From assembly GCA_016711805.1 (NCBI GenBank), contig JADJSH010000009.1:124001-188000 (forward strand): a DNA stretch of 64,000 bases, written 5' to 3'. Below, one piece after another: positions 27,511 through 35,963 of this stretch. The first letter of the stretch is position 1, and each line of letters begins with the position of its first letter. Made by a program: the position numbers and the translations under genes. The notes below the pieces were generated by a model. It saw only the letters and a list, made by a program, of their open reading frames with translations, made no database searches and was not told the DNA's origin. The stretch comes from Bacteroidota bacterium (lineage in GTDB: Bacteria; Bacteroidota; Bacteroidia; B-17B0; Aurantibacillaceae).

Positions 27511-28140
27511 TTAAAACTGCCCAGCTTCTACTAATTTTATTGCACGTTCAATCATAATATCTTCCCCATTTGGGTCGTATTCTGATTTCATGTTGCTGCC
27601 AAATATACGTGCTACACTTTGCCACATAAATGCTTGAAAACCGCCTCTTAAATCTTTCACTAATTCGTAGCTTGTATTGCCTGTTTCTCGGTCGATGAGT
27701 TTTAATAATATACGACCTTGAGTCATGCTTAAATCTTTTAGAGGTTCTTCAAATTCAGCTTTTAATTCTTTCTCTACTGTTTTCATATAAGCTTTTCGAG
27801 TAGCTTCGTTTGGCATTTTTTCCAAAATACGATTGTACTCTTTTAATTTTGCTGCCGCCAAAATTGCATACGGATAAACCTTTTTCACATTATACTTTGT
27901 TCGGTTCCATGCCTCATATTGTTTTTTGTTTTTGTAGGGATAATCGGCGTATATCCAAATGTCGTTTAAACGAATACTAGGAACGGTATCTCCATTAATT
28001 ACTTCGGCCCAAACTTTATAAACTACTTTAGGTTTATCTGTTGGTACAATCACATCATCACCAGTTTGAGCATAAAATTGAAACAACAAACAACTAAATA
28101 GGATTGTTAGTTTAAATTTAGATGTGATGAGTTGATTCAT
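27511..28140 (-). CDS. DUF4294 family exported protein
   Basis: This 209-residue protein has a signal peptide (MNQLITSKFKLTILFSCLLFQFYAQ) and the conserved DUF4294 segments VINGDTVPSIRLNDIWIY, YNVKKVYPYAILAA, MTQGRILLKLIDRETGNTSYELVKDLRGGFQAFMWQ. The family is almost confined to Bacteroidota and has no established function. It ends 45 bases before the M28 peptidase gene in the same direction. A terminator separates it from accC upstream. Confidence 0.85.
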   Translation of the reverse strand: MNQLITSKFKLTILFSCLLFQFYAQTGDDVIVPTDKPKVVYKVWAEVINGDTVPSIRLNDIWIYADYPYKNKKQYEAWNRTKYNVKKVYPYAILAAAKLKEYNRILEKMPNEATRKAYMKTVEKELKAEFEEPLKDLSMTQGRILLKLIDRETGNTSYELVKDLRGGFQAFMWQSVARIFGSNMKSEYDPNGEDIMIERAIKLVEAGQF

Positions 28141-28163
28141 ATTCTGTTAATCCCTTAAACGAA

Positions 28164-28187
28164 AAAGGTAACCCTTCGGTTACCTTT
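28164..28187 (-). terminator. Intrinsic terminator after accC
   Basis: A perfect 9-bp stem AAAGGTAAC/GTTACCTTT encloses a six-base loop. It lies directly after the accC stop codon on the minus strand, and T-rich sequence follows. It separates accC from the DUF4294 gene. Confidence 0.75.
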
Positions 28188-28191
28188 AAAA

Positions 28192-29673
28192 TTAAACGCG
28201 ATTTAATCGCCATTTAGATTTTGGACCGGAACTGTTACTTTGCTCTTGTGCTTTGCTATTCAAATTAGATGCCATAAACGCTCCAAAAATAGAGGCTACC
28301 TCTTCTTCGTTTGAATTAGATTTATTTAACATTTCAGGTTTAAAATATTTAGGAATAAAACCTGTATCAAATTTGCCACTTACAAAAGCTTCGTGCTTTA
28401 ATACAAAGGCACAAAAAGGTAAGGTTGTTTCTACACCTGTAATTTGGTAATCTTGAATAGCGCGTAACATTTTCTCAATCGCTTCTGTTCTATCTTTACC
28501 ATGAACAATTAATTTAGCAATCATTGGATCATAATAAATAGGAATATCCATTCCTTCAGTAAACGAATCATCTACACGTACGCCAGGACCAGTAGGTACA
28601 CGGTATGTTTTTAAAGTTCCAATATCTGGTAAAAAATTATTAGTTGGGTCTTCGGCGCATACTCGCACTTCAATGGCATGTCCGTTTATTTTTAAATCTT
28701 CTTGAGTAAAAGATAATTTTTCGCCACGCGCTACTTTAATTTGTTCTTTTACTAAGTCTAATCCAGTAATCATTTCTGAAACAGGATGTTCCACTTGTAA
28801 ACGCGTATTCATTTCTAAGAAATAGAAATTTAATTGATCATCTACCAAAAACTCAACTGTTCCAGCACCACTGTAATTACATGCTTTGGCAACGTTTACA
28901 GCACATTCACCCATGGCTTTTCTTAATTCTGGAGTCAATACCGCTGAAGGGGCTTCCTCAATAACTTTTTGATGGCGACGTTGAATACTACATTCTCGTT
29001 CAAATAAGTAAACACAGTTGCCGTGATTATCAGCTAACAATTGTATTTCAATATGTCGTGGGCCAGAAGCATATTTTTCGATAAACACAGCTCCGTTTCC
29101 AAAAGCAGAAATAGCTTCACTTATCGCCATTTTCATTTGCTCTTCCACTTCACTTTCTTTCTCTACTAAACGCATTCCTTTTCCGCCACCACCAGCAGAT
29201 GCTTTAATTAATAAAGGAAATCCAATTTCCTTAGCTAATTTGGTAGCTTCTGCTAAATCGCTGATAGCACCTTCTGATCCTGGAATCATTGGTACTTTAT
29301 ATTTTTTAGCGGTAGCTTTAGCGCTTAATTTATCGCCCATCATGTCCATGGCATCAGCGCTTGGTCCTATGAAGGTAATTCCTGCTTTTTGTACTTTTCG
29401 CACAAAATCAGCATTCTCAGATAAAAAACCATATCCTGGATGAATACCATCTACTCCTAACTCTTTACAAATAGCAATAATTTTATCACCTTGTAAATAA
29501 GATTGAGCGCTAGGTGGCGGACCAACGCATACGGCTTCATCTGCATAATTTACAAATGGCGCATTTCTATCGGCTTCGCTATAAATAGCAACGGTTTTAA
29601 TACCCATTTCTTTAGCACTACGCATCACACGTAAAGCAATTTCTCCTCGGTTGGCAATTAATATTTTCTTCAT
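28192..29673 (-). CDS. accC: Biotin carboxylase subunit
   Basis: This 493-residue ATP-grasp enzyme carboxylates biotin on a carrier protein, for acetyl-CoA or propionyl/acyl-CoA carboxylase. Motifs are ILIANRGEIALRVMR at the N-terminus, HPGYGFLSENADF, the Gly-rich ATP loop ASAGGGGKGMR, EEAPSAVLTP and EMNTRLQVEHPVSE. No accB or carboxyltransferase gene is adjacent, so its partner enzyme cannot be identified here. The C-terminal tail of about 35 residues is Ser/Asn-rich and longer than in E. coli AccC. Confidence 0.93.
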   Translation of the reverse strand: MKKILIANRGEIALRVMRSAKEMGIKTVAIYSEADRNAPFVNYADEAVCVGPPPSAQSYLQGDKIIAICKELGVDGIHPGYGFLSENADFVRKVQKAGITFIGPSADAMDMMGDKLSAKATAKKYKVPMIPGSEGAISDLAEATKLAKEIGFPLLIKASAGGGGKGMRLVEKESEVEEQMKMAISEAISAFGNGAVFIEKYASGPRHIEIQLLADNHGNCVYLFERECSIQRRHQKVIEEAPSAVLTPELRKAMGECAVNVAKACNYSGAGTVEFLVDDQLNFYFLEMNTRLQVEHPVSEMITGLDLVKEQIKVARGEKLSFTQEDLKINGHAIEVRVCAEDPTNNFLPDIGTLKTYRVPTGPGVRVDDSFTEGMDIPIYYDPMIAKLIVHGKDRTEAIEKMLRAIQDYQITGVETTLPFCAFVLKHEAFVSGKFDTGFIPKYFKPEMLNKSNSNEEEVASIFGAFMASNLNSKAQEQSNSSGPKSKWRLNRV

Positions 29674-29830
29674 CTTATTAGTACAATAATCAGTTACGAA
29701 TATAGTGATTGAGATGTTTAAATTGGTAGAATTTTCGAAGAAATTGCCATTTGTTAATAGTTTGTGAATACTCTTAAATGCACTTGTTAAAGCTTTTTAC
29801 AATATTTGTTAAAACACTAAACATACCACT

Positions 29831-32191
29831 ATGAGAAGACTACTATTTTCTTTTGTTATTCTATTTTCTATAACTGTAGCGCAAGCCCAGGAAAATTTTA
29901 ATATTGACGATTTGCCTACCATTTTAGTTAGAGAATTAAACAAATTCCGACTTAAAAATGGCCTAGATACTTTTGAAGTTAATCAAGTATTAATTGATGC
30001 AGCGGCTATTGACTGTAATAAGTTTGCTAAAGCAGGTGTTGCTAAAGTGGATCCTGAAAAAGTGAAAAAGAATTTAGTAAAAGCGGGTGGTACCCAAAAA
30101 GGTGAGGAAGTAACCATGCTATCTCCAGTAAGTAAAGGACGAGATAATTATAAAACAGCCGAAGTTGCTAAAGTAATTTGGACGCGTTGGGAAAATAACA
30201 AAAAAGACAAAGAGATTTTATTGAAGCCTCAATACATGCTCATCGGGATAAAATGTGTGATGCAGAAAGATGGTAAAAAAATAGTTGCAACCGCAGTGTT
30301 TGGTGGTTACGACAGTTTTAATACAGGTGCTAAAATGAAAAAAGAATTAGCCGTACCTTTTAATACAAAGTCTAAAAAATTATTAACTCCAGATGCCAAA
30401 TCTTGTAAATCTTGTGAGAAATGGAAAAACTACGATGTTTTACAAAAAGGTTTAAAGGTTGAAAACGGAAAAATTTATTTGGAGTACGCCAACCTAAAAG
30501 ATTTAAAGCGTTTATTAAAGAAAACAAAAGATGGTTTAGCAGTAGATGTGGTTCAAAGATCACAATATGAAAAAGCAGATTATAATATAGTCGATAACAA
30601 TTACCAAAATAAAGGTATTATGGGTAAGGTGATTGCTAAAGATCAGGTGTTTGCTAAAAATTTAATTAAGCCAGATCCTAAAGCGAAGAAAAAAGTTAAG
30701 ATTAATAAATTAAAAATTGAGATGGGTAAGTTTAACCCAAAAATTACTGGTCCTTATGAATTAAACTTAATTGTAGTGCAAGATGGACACGTTTGTAAAA
30801 CAGTTACGCGTAGTTATTTGGAAAAAGGAGATCAAGAAAGTAGTACGCCTGTTGGTATTATTCCTGCCGATTCTACAGTTGGATTAAAGCCTGCATTTGA
30901 ACCAAAATCCGAAAGTTCCATTTTAAATTTTACAATTCCTTTCGAAAAAAACAAATCAGAATTTAAGCCTGAAGATATTGCTCCTTTTATTAAGGCATTA
31001 AATGAACCTGATTTTATGATTGATGGTTTATATATTTATGCTTACTCATCTATTGAAGGAGATGCTAATGCAAATGCTAAATTGCAGCGTAAGCGTGCAG
31101 AGAGTGTAACCAATGTGTTACAAAGCATGCAAAAAAATAAAATCACACCTAATATCGAAACTAAAGATTCTTGGGCTTTATTTGAGTTAGAAATGGAAGA
31201 TGGTAAGTATGCCGACTTAGTAAAATTGGGTAAAGAAAAAGCGATTAAAAAAATTAATAACGATGGAGCTTTATTAAATGAATTAGAGCCTGTTTTAGCG
31301 AAGCAACGTTTTGCTCAAATGGTAATGGATGTTACTTATGATATCTCTGGAGATAAAGAACAGAAGTTTACAACCGTGTCATTTAACAGAGCAATTAAGG
31401 CAAACAAAATGAGCCAAGCGTATAAAATTATGGAGTATGCTTCTACTCAAAAAATAGCTAAAAAATATACAGAAGATGTGTTGGATAGTTTTAAAATTCC
31501 TGAAAATCCACAGTTCATTAATTTATTAAATAATAAAGCGTATTACAATTACTTGGCTAATAGCAGTATTGTGGATGAAGATGACTATGCAGAATTTAAG
31601 CGCTTAGAAAAAATTGATCCAGCTAGTGATGTGGTGAGATTTAATCGTATTTTTTGCTCGATAAAAATTGATTCAACTACTGGAACGAAAGAGCAACAAG
31701 CAAAAATGCAACAAGAAATTGACGCACTTTATAAAGCAAAAATCAGTAAAAAATTGGTGGATGGTTTAAATATTGAGTGGCAATTTAAAATTATAGAGTC
31801 TTTGGATACTACTGATGGCGCTGATGCACAAATAGAAGCATGCATTAATAAAATTAAAGGTTTTTATAATTTTAAAGAGGCAAGTTGGCAAAATGCTTTA
31901 AAATTGGCTTATGTATTTACAAGAGGAAAAGATTATAAATTCTCTTCAACTGTATTAGAGCCGTTTTTAAAAGTAGAAAATGTGAGTGAAGATTTATTAT
32001 TCAGTTATATTTCAATTGCATCTCATTTGCCTGAGAAATTTTATAGCCGTGTGTTTAGCGATGCTTTGCACAAAGCAAAAGAAAAGAATCCTGAACGCTA
32101 CTGTAAATTATTTGGAGATCCATATATGTCGTTTCAAGTGTTAGATAACCCTAATGCTAAAAAAGATTATAGAGAAGCAGGTTGTAGATAA
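29831..32191 (+). CDS. Secreted protein with CAP-like N-terminus and OmpA-like domain
   Basis: This protein has 786 residues and a signal peptide (MRRLLFSFVILFSITVAQAQ). Residues about 30-175 resemble a CAP/SCP domain (ILVRELNKFRLKNGLDTFEVNQVLIDAAAIDC). A Lys-rich middle section follows with a CKSCEKW motif. At about 360-430 lies an OmpA-like segment (LNFTIPFEKNKSEFKPEDI, IDGLYIYAYSSIEGDANANAKLQRKRAESV) of the type that can grip peptidoglycan. The rest is helical and unassigned. I infer a periplasmic cell-envelope role. It is monocistronic in appearance, and the attenuator region of phhA starts within 10 bases of its stop. Confidence 0.7.
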   Translation: MRRLLFSFVILFSITVAQAQENFNIDDLPTILVRELNKFRLKNGLDTFEVNQVLIDAAAIDCNKFAKAGVAKVDPEKVKKNLVKAGGTQKGEEVTMLSPVSKGRDNYKTAEVAKVIWTRWENNKKDKEILLKPQYMLIGIKCVMQKDGKKIVATAVFGGYDSFNTGAKMKKELAVPFNTKSKKLLTPDAKSCKSCEKWKNYDVLQKGLKVENGKIYLEYANLKDLKRLLKKTKDGLAVDVVQRSQYEKADYNIVDNNYQNKGIMGKVIAKDQVFAKNLIKPDPKAKKKVKINKLKIEMGKFNPKITGPYELNLIVVQDGHVCKTVTRSYLEKGDQESSTPVGIIPADSTVGLKPAFEPKSESSILNFTIPFEKNKSEFKPEDIAPFIKALNEPDFMIDGLYIYAYSSIEGDANANAKLQRKRAESVTNVLQSMQKNKITPNIETKDSWALFELEMEDGKYADLVKLGKEKAIKKINNDGALLNELEPVLAKQRFAQMVMDVTYDISGDKEQKFTTVSFNRAIKANKMSQAYKIMEYASTQKIAKKYTEDVLDSFKIPENPQFINLLNNKAYYNYLANSSIVDEDDYAEFKRLEKIDPASDVVRFNRIFCSIKIDSTTGTKEQQAKMQQEIDALYKAKISKKLVDGLNIEWQFKIIESLDTTDGADAQIEACINKIKGFYNFKEASWQNALKLAYVFTRGKDYKFSSTVLEPFLKVENVSEDLLFSYISIASHLPEKFYSRVFSDALHKAKEKNPERYCKLFGDPYMSFQVLDNPNAKKDYREAGCR

Positions 32192-32199
32192 TTTATTTC

Positions 32200-32207
32200 T
32201 ATATTTG
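32200..32207 (+). promoter_or_regulatory. Predicted -7 promoter element (TATATTTG) for the phhA leader transcript
   Basis: It is an exact TAnnTTTG match nine bases after the stop of the preceding gene and five bases before the first leader-peptide ATG (32212). Transcription would begin near 32212-32214. The leader could therefore be translated from a nearly leaderless message, possibly from its fourth codon, ATG 32221. Confidence 0.5.
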
Positions 32208-32211
32208 ACCC

Positions 32212-32286
32212 ATGAATAAAATGAACACTACTTATTATTACTATTATCTAATGAATCCCATTGGAATGGTAATGTATTGTTCATAG
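32212..32286 (+). CDS. Tyrosine-rich leader peptide of the phhA attenuator
   Basis: This is a 24-codon ORF (ATG 32212, TAG 32284-32286) encoding MNKMNTTYYYYYLMNPIGMV followed by MYCS. Five consecutive Tyr codons (TAT TAT TAC TAT TAT, 32233-32247) make it a classic amino-acid-sensing leader. Translation could also begin at ATG 32221, which keeps the Tyr block. It lies between a promoter-like box and an intrinsic terminator, and the downstream gene makes tyrosine. The product is probably not a functional protein; its translation is the sensor. Confidence 0.82.
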   Translation: MNKMNTTYYYYYLMNPIGMVMYCS

Positions 32287-32346
32287 TTAGCTAAAGAAAC
32301 TCAGAATAATAATTTGTAACCCGTTCCAGTAGGAACGGGTTTTTTT
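32257..32346 (+). promoter_or_regulatory. Transcription attenuator with mutually exclusive antiterminator and terminator
   Basis: The segment ATTGGAATGG (32260-32269) in the leader ORF can pair over 10 bp (two G-U) with CCGTTCCAGT (32321-32330). That is the 5' arm and loop of the terminator, so the two structures exclude each other. A ribosome stalled at the Tyr codons (32233-32247) would leave 32260-32269 free and favour antitermination. A ribosome reaching the stop at 32284 would cover it and allow termination. The predicted effect is more phenylalanine hydroxylase when charged tRNA-Tyr is scarce. The pairing is read from the sequence; the regulatory outcome is inferred. Confidence 0.75.
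32318..32346 (+). terminator. Intrinsic terminator (attenuator) before phhA
   Basis: A perfect 10-bp stem AACCCGTTCC/GGAACGGGTT with an AGTA loop runs directly into a T-run. It stands 42 bases upstream of the phhA start and downstream of a promoter-like box, which is the position expected for an attenuator and not for an end-of-gene terminator. Confidence 0.88.
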
Positions 32347-32387
32347 ATGCCTTTTTTTTTAATAGTAACAATCAAAAACAGATAAAT

Positions 32388-33134
32388 ATGAAAACAACAA
32401 GACCAACACAACAAATTTACAGTAACTACACAAAACAAGATTTTGAAGTATGGAAAACCTTATTTAATAGGCAATTAGAACTGTTAAAGCCAAATGTATC
32501 GGTTGAATATTTAACAGCATTAAGTGTCATTAATTTCACGCAAGATAAAATCCCCGACTTTGAAGAAGTAAATGCAGTTTTACAAAGCACAACTTCTTGG
32601 AGTTTAGAAGTAGTTCCAAATATTAGCGAACAAAAAGAGTTTTTTGAGTTTTTGTCACAGAAAAAGTTTACAACAACTTGCTGGTTGCGAACCATGGAAC
32701 AATTAGATTATTTGGAAGAGCCAGATATGTTTCATGACGTATTTGGTCATGTGCCTTTGCTCTGCAACCAAGCCTATGTTGACTTTTTTAAAGGCATAAG
32801 TGATATTGCTTTAAGAAATATTGATAATCCAAATGCTATCAAATTATTAGGTCGTTTATACTGGTTTACCATTGAGTTTGGTTTAATTGAAGAAGATGGG
32901 CAACTTAAAATTTACGGAGCAGGAATTATTTCTTCTAAAGGAGAAACAGAACATTGTTTGAGTAAAAAGGCTAAGCAATTACCTTTTGATATTCAAACTA
33001 TTTTTGAAACAGATTATCGAACGGATGTCTTTCAGGAAACCTATTTTGTAATTGATTCGTTTGAACAGCTCTATAATTCATTAGAGAAAATTGAGTTGTT
33101 GTTATATGAAAATATATTGCAATTGAACGAGTAA
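32388..33134 (+). CDS. phhA: Phenylalanine 4-hydroxylase (monomeric bacterial type)
   Basis: This 248-residue, iron- and pterin-dependent aromatic amino acid hydroxylase converts phenylalanine to tyrosine. The iron ligands are His116 and His121 in FHDVFGHVPLL and Glu163 in YWFTIEFGL. The length matches single-domain bacterial enzymes without the ACT regulatory domain. No pterin dehydratase (phhB) gene is adjacent. Expression is probably set by the Tyr-codon attenuator directly upstream, which points to a biosynthetic (tyrosine-making) rather than catabolic role in this organism. Confidence 0.93.
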   Translation: MKTTRPTQQIYSNYTKQDFEVWKTLFNRQLELLKPNVSVEYLTALSVINFTQDKIPDFEEVNAVLQSTTSWSLEVVPNISEQKEFFEFLSQKKFTTTCWLRTMEQLDYLEEPDMFHDVFGHVPLLCNQAYVDFFKGISDIALRNIDNPNAIKLLGRLYWFTIEFGLIEEDGQLKIYGAGIISSKGETEHCLSKKAKQLPFDIQTIFETDYRTDVFQETYFVIDSFEQLYNSLEKIELLLYENILQLNE

Positions 33135-33136
33135 TG

Positions 33137-33172
33137 AAAAGCCCACTATTAATTGCTAATAGTGGGCTTAAA
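33137..33172. terminator. Bidirectional terminator between phhA and the PD40/SPOR gene
   Basis: A perfect 13-bp stem AAGCCCACTATTA/TAATAGTGGGCTT (33139-33151 and 33157-33169) with an ATTGC loop is flanked by A-runs on both sides. It can stop transcription from both convergent genes. Confidence 0.85.
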
Positions 33173-33191
33173 AAATAATTCTTTATAAAAA

Positions 33192-35180
33192 TTATTTCAA
33201 AATACCTTGATTCAAAAGTTCTTTAAAGTAATAGCGTTCGCCTTTGTAAATCGCTAATATGAAAGCATCTTTAATGCCATTTTTTTTAGCTTTTTCGAGC
33301 ACGGCATTTGTTTCATTTAATGTTTTAAATGATCCAATGGTAAATCTGGTAATGTTATCTGAGAACGTTTTTCTAAGTGCTTTAGGTAGTCCAATTAATT
33401 TAGAATAATTAAAGTTCTCATAAATTTTATAAGCACCTATTTGAACGGTGTAAAATAAACTATCAATTTCTGAATTACCATACTTTGCTAAAAATTGCTC
33501 ATTGGTTAAACTTAAATCAGATATATTTTCAGATTTAAAAGCAGATGAATCTACTTTTGCAAAATTCAGTTTTTGGTATTCATCAGAAAATAATTCAGCG
33601 TCAATCTCAAGTCTTGCAAACGAATCAATTTTAGCAGTTGAAATATCTTTTGTAAGTGTTACCCCTTGATATTTATATATAATTTCATATTCGTTACCAG
33701 AAGGCAAATTAACTAAATAGGCACCATTCACCGAATTAGAATTAAATGTTCCAGAATAATCTTTACGGTTTATTTTGGACCGCACTAAAATATCAGCTTT
33801 CACATGCGCATTATCAAAGGTTACTTTACCAGTCACTAAAACTAAAGCCGTTGGTTTGCCAAACATACCTGGTTCAACTGTATAAATATCTTGTTGTCCA
33901 AATCCATCTTTCTTTTCAGAAGAGTAGTAACCACGTTGTCCGTCAGATGAAACAATATAAAATTTATCATCTTGGGAAGTATTTACAGGCTTACCTACAT
34001 TGTATGGTGTTGTCCAAGAACCATTTTTTAATTCACTTCTAAAAATATCGTAGCCACCAATGGTGTTATGACCATTTGACGAGAAGAATAAAGTTTTTCC
34101 GTCAGAGTGAATGAAAGGAGCGTCTTCATCAAATTTTGTATTAATTTCAGGACCGAAATTTTTCACATCTCCCCAAGTACCATCTGGTTGAAGTTTTGCG
34201 TAATACAAATCTCTTCCTCCAACACCGCCTTGGCGCTCAGATGAAAAACAAATTGTTTTTTCGTCGGGAAATAAGCAGGCACTTCCTTCCCAAAAATTTG
34301 AATTGATACCTTTTATTTTTTCAGGAACAGACCAGTTAGCACCATCCAGCTTACTCATAAAAATATCACCACTTCCAACACCAACGTTTCTATAAATAAA
34401 TAATTTTTGACCATCATGCGAAATGTGCACTACAGCATCATGTCCGTTTGTATTGATATTATTAATCGGTATTGGTTCGCCCCAGTTATTTCTTTCATTT
34501 TTATATGAAATCATAATATCTTCAAAATACACCCCATTTTTTTCATCTACTTTGTTTGGTAGTATTTGTTTTCCCCCCATCGATTTTTCTCCACGATAAG
34601 TATATACCATAAAACTTTCATTGGAGGGAAATACAGGAGTATATTCGGACCCTGATGTGTTAATTGGCGCTCCGATATTTTTTATTTTGGCCACTACTCC
34701 TTTTTTATCTAGGGAGATGGCACTTTTGCAAATATATATTTGATGATCAACTTCTGCTTTTATATCTTTATCCAAAGGATTTAATTTGTATGCTTCAAAT
34801 TGAGCAATGGCTTCGGTAAATTTGTCGTTCACTAAGTAAGCTCTTCCTAAATAGTAATCATAGTCTAATAATTTTGATTTAATGGATGAGGCCGCTTTGA
34901 TTAAAGATTCGGAATTTGTTTGAAAACGCGGGTCAAAAATGCTGCAAGAGCCAAGGAGATATCCGATATAAATATTTGATTTATGTTTTTTGTATAAACT
35001 ATCATAAATAGGTCTCGCAAAAAGATATTCTTGATTGCTAAAGTACTTATCGGCACTGTTTAATTTTTGACGTTCAATAAGAGGCCAATTTTTAGTTTCA
35101 TCCTCTTTTAATTCAATATTAATTTGAGAATAAACGAGTTGAGATAGTACAGTAAGTATAAAAAGAAATTTGAATTTCAT
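33192..35180 (-). CDS. TPR / PD40 beta-propeller / SPOR-like cell-envelope protein
   Basis: The start at 35180 gives 662 residues with a signal peptide (MKFKFLFILTVLSQLVYSQ); the ATG 51 bases upstream would bury it. After TPR-like repeats (about 30-160) come PD40 WD-like propeller repeats (GQKLFIYRNVGVGSGDIFMS, EKTICFSSERQGGVGGRDLYYA, GKTLFFSSNGHNTIGGYDIF). A carboxypeptidase-regulatory-like domain follows, then a SPOR-like tail (VQIGAYKIYENFNYSKL, RFTIGSFKTLNE). The layout recalls PorE-like envelope proteins linked to type IX secretion, but with SPOR in place of OmpA. A close paralogue lies at 56312-58261. Peptidoglycan binding is inferred. Confidence 0.8.
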   Translation of the reverse strand: MKFKFLFILTVLSQLVYSQINIELKEDETKNWPLIERQKLNSADKYFSNQEYLFARPIYDSLYKKHKSNIYIGYLLGSCSIFDPRFQTNSESLIKAASSIKSKLLDYDYYLGRAYLVNDKFTEAIAQFEAYKLNPLDKDIKAEVDHQIYICKSAISLDKKGVVAKIKNIGAPINTSGSEYTPVFPSNESFMVYTYRGEKSMGGKQILPNKVDEKNGVYFEDIMISYKNERNNWGEPIPINNINTNGHDAVVHISHDGQKLFIYRNVGVGSGDIFMSKLDGANWSVPEKIKGINSNFWEGSACLFPDEKTICFSSERQGGVGGRDLYYAKLQPDGTWGDVKNFGPEINTKFDEDAPFIHSDGKTLFFSSNGHNTIGGYDIFRSELKNGSWTTPYNVGKPVNTSQDDKFYIVSSDGQRGYYSSEKKDGFGQQDIYTVEPGMFGKPTALVLVTGKVTFDNAHVKADILVRSKINRKDYSGTFNSNSVNGAYLVNLPSGNEYEIIYKYQGVTLTKDISTAKIDSFARLEIDAELFSDEYQKLNFAKVDSSAFKSENISDLSLTNEQFLAKYGNSEIDSLFYTVQIGAYKIYENFNYSKLIGLPKALRKTFSDNITRFTIGSFKTLNETNAVLEKAKKNGIKDAFILAIYKGERYYFKELLNQGILK

Positions 35181-35284
35181 AAGGCTATATGATGATTTTT
35201 TAGTACATAAAAATAGTAATTGATTTATCAAAACAACGAATAAAATGGCTATTGTTTATAATTTTAACATATATCTAACTCTAA

Positions 35285-35782
35285 TTATTTGTAAATTTTT
35301 GTTACTCGAACAATCTTCAAAAAACGTTTCTCATAGTAAGGAGATTCTTTATAAGATGATATTTTGACTCCTGAATGTTTTTTGTTGGATGAGCTATGAA
35401 TAAATTGCAATTCTTCTCCAAAATTTGAAATCACAATGCCAACATGTCCTGCATTTCTATTTTTTGCATTAGTGCCAGTAAATACAATGACATCGCCAGC
35501 AATACACGAATCGGGAGGGATGGTTTTACCAGTCGTTATAAAATCGGAGGATGAACGGGGTACATTTATCTTAAAATGGTTAAAAACGTAATATACAAAT
35601 CCAGAACAGTCAAATCCACTATTTGGAGTACAGCTAGCGTATTTATAATTTGTACCAAGATGTTTTTTGCAAAATGTCAAAAGACTGTCTATTTGAATAC
35701 TATCTTTAGGATGAATGGGAGGGTTCATACTTTTTGACAAAAAAGTGCTGAGGGTAAAAAGTATGATAAATAAAAATTTCAT
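35285..35782 (-). CDS. NlpC/P60-family cysteine peptidase (cell-wall hydrolase)
   Basis: This 165-residue, exported papain-like endopeptidase should cut peptide cross-links or stems in peptidoglycan. The N-terminal hydrophobic signal is MKFLFIILFTLSTFLSKS. The catalytic triad is Cys59 (FDCSGFVYY), His113 (AGHVGI) and His129 (FIHSSS). It has the minimum length for the family and no SH3 or LysM targeting domain. It is read in the same direction as the PD40/SPOR gene, with about 100 bases between. Confidence 0.93.
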   Translation of the reverse strand: MKFLFIILFTLSTFLSKSMNPPIHPKDSIQIDSLLTFCKKHLGTNYKYASCTPNSGFDCSGFVYYVFNHFKINVPRSSSDFITTGKTIPPDSCIAGDVIVFTGTNAKNRNAGHVGIVISNFGEELQFIHSSSNKKHSGVKISSYKESPYYEKRFLKIVRVTKIYK

Positions 35783-35963
35783 TATATTTAAAGATAGCTC
35801 AAAAGTCCCGTTAATTGAGTAAAAAGTTGTGAATATCTGTTAAATGCCTTTAAGTGACTTAATCCAAAAAATCATAAAAATGCTTTATAATTTTAATATT
35901 ACTATTTGGCTTACAACATTTTTAGTTTTTATATGTTAATTTTATAATCAGTAATATCCACAC

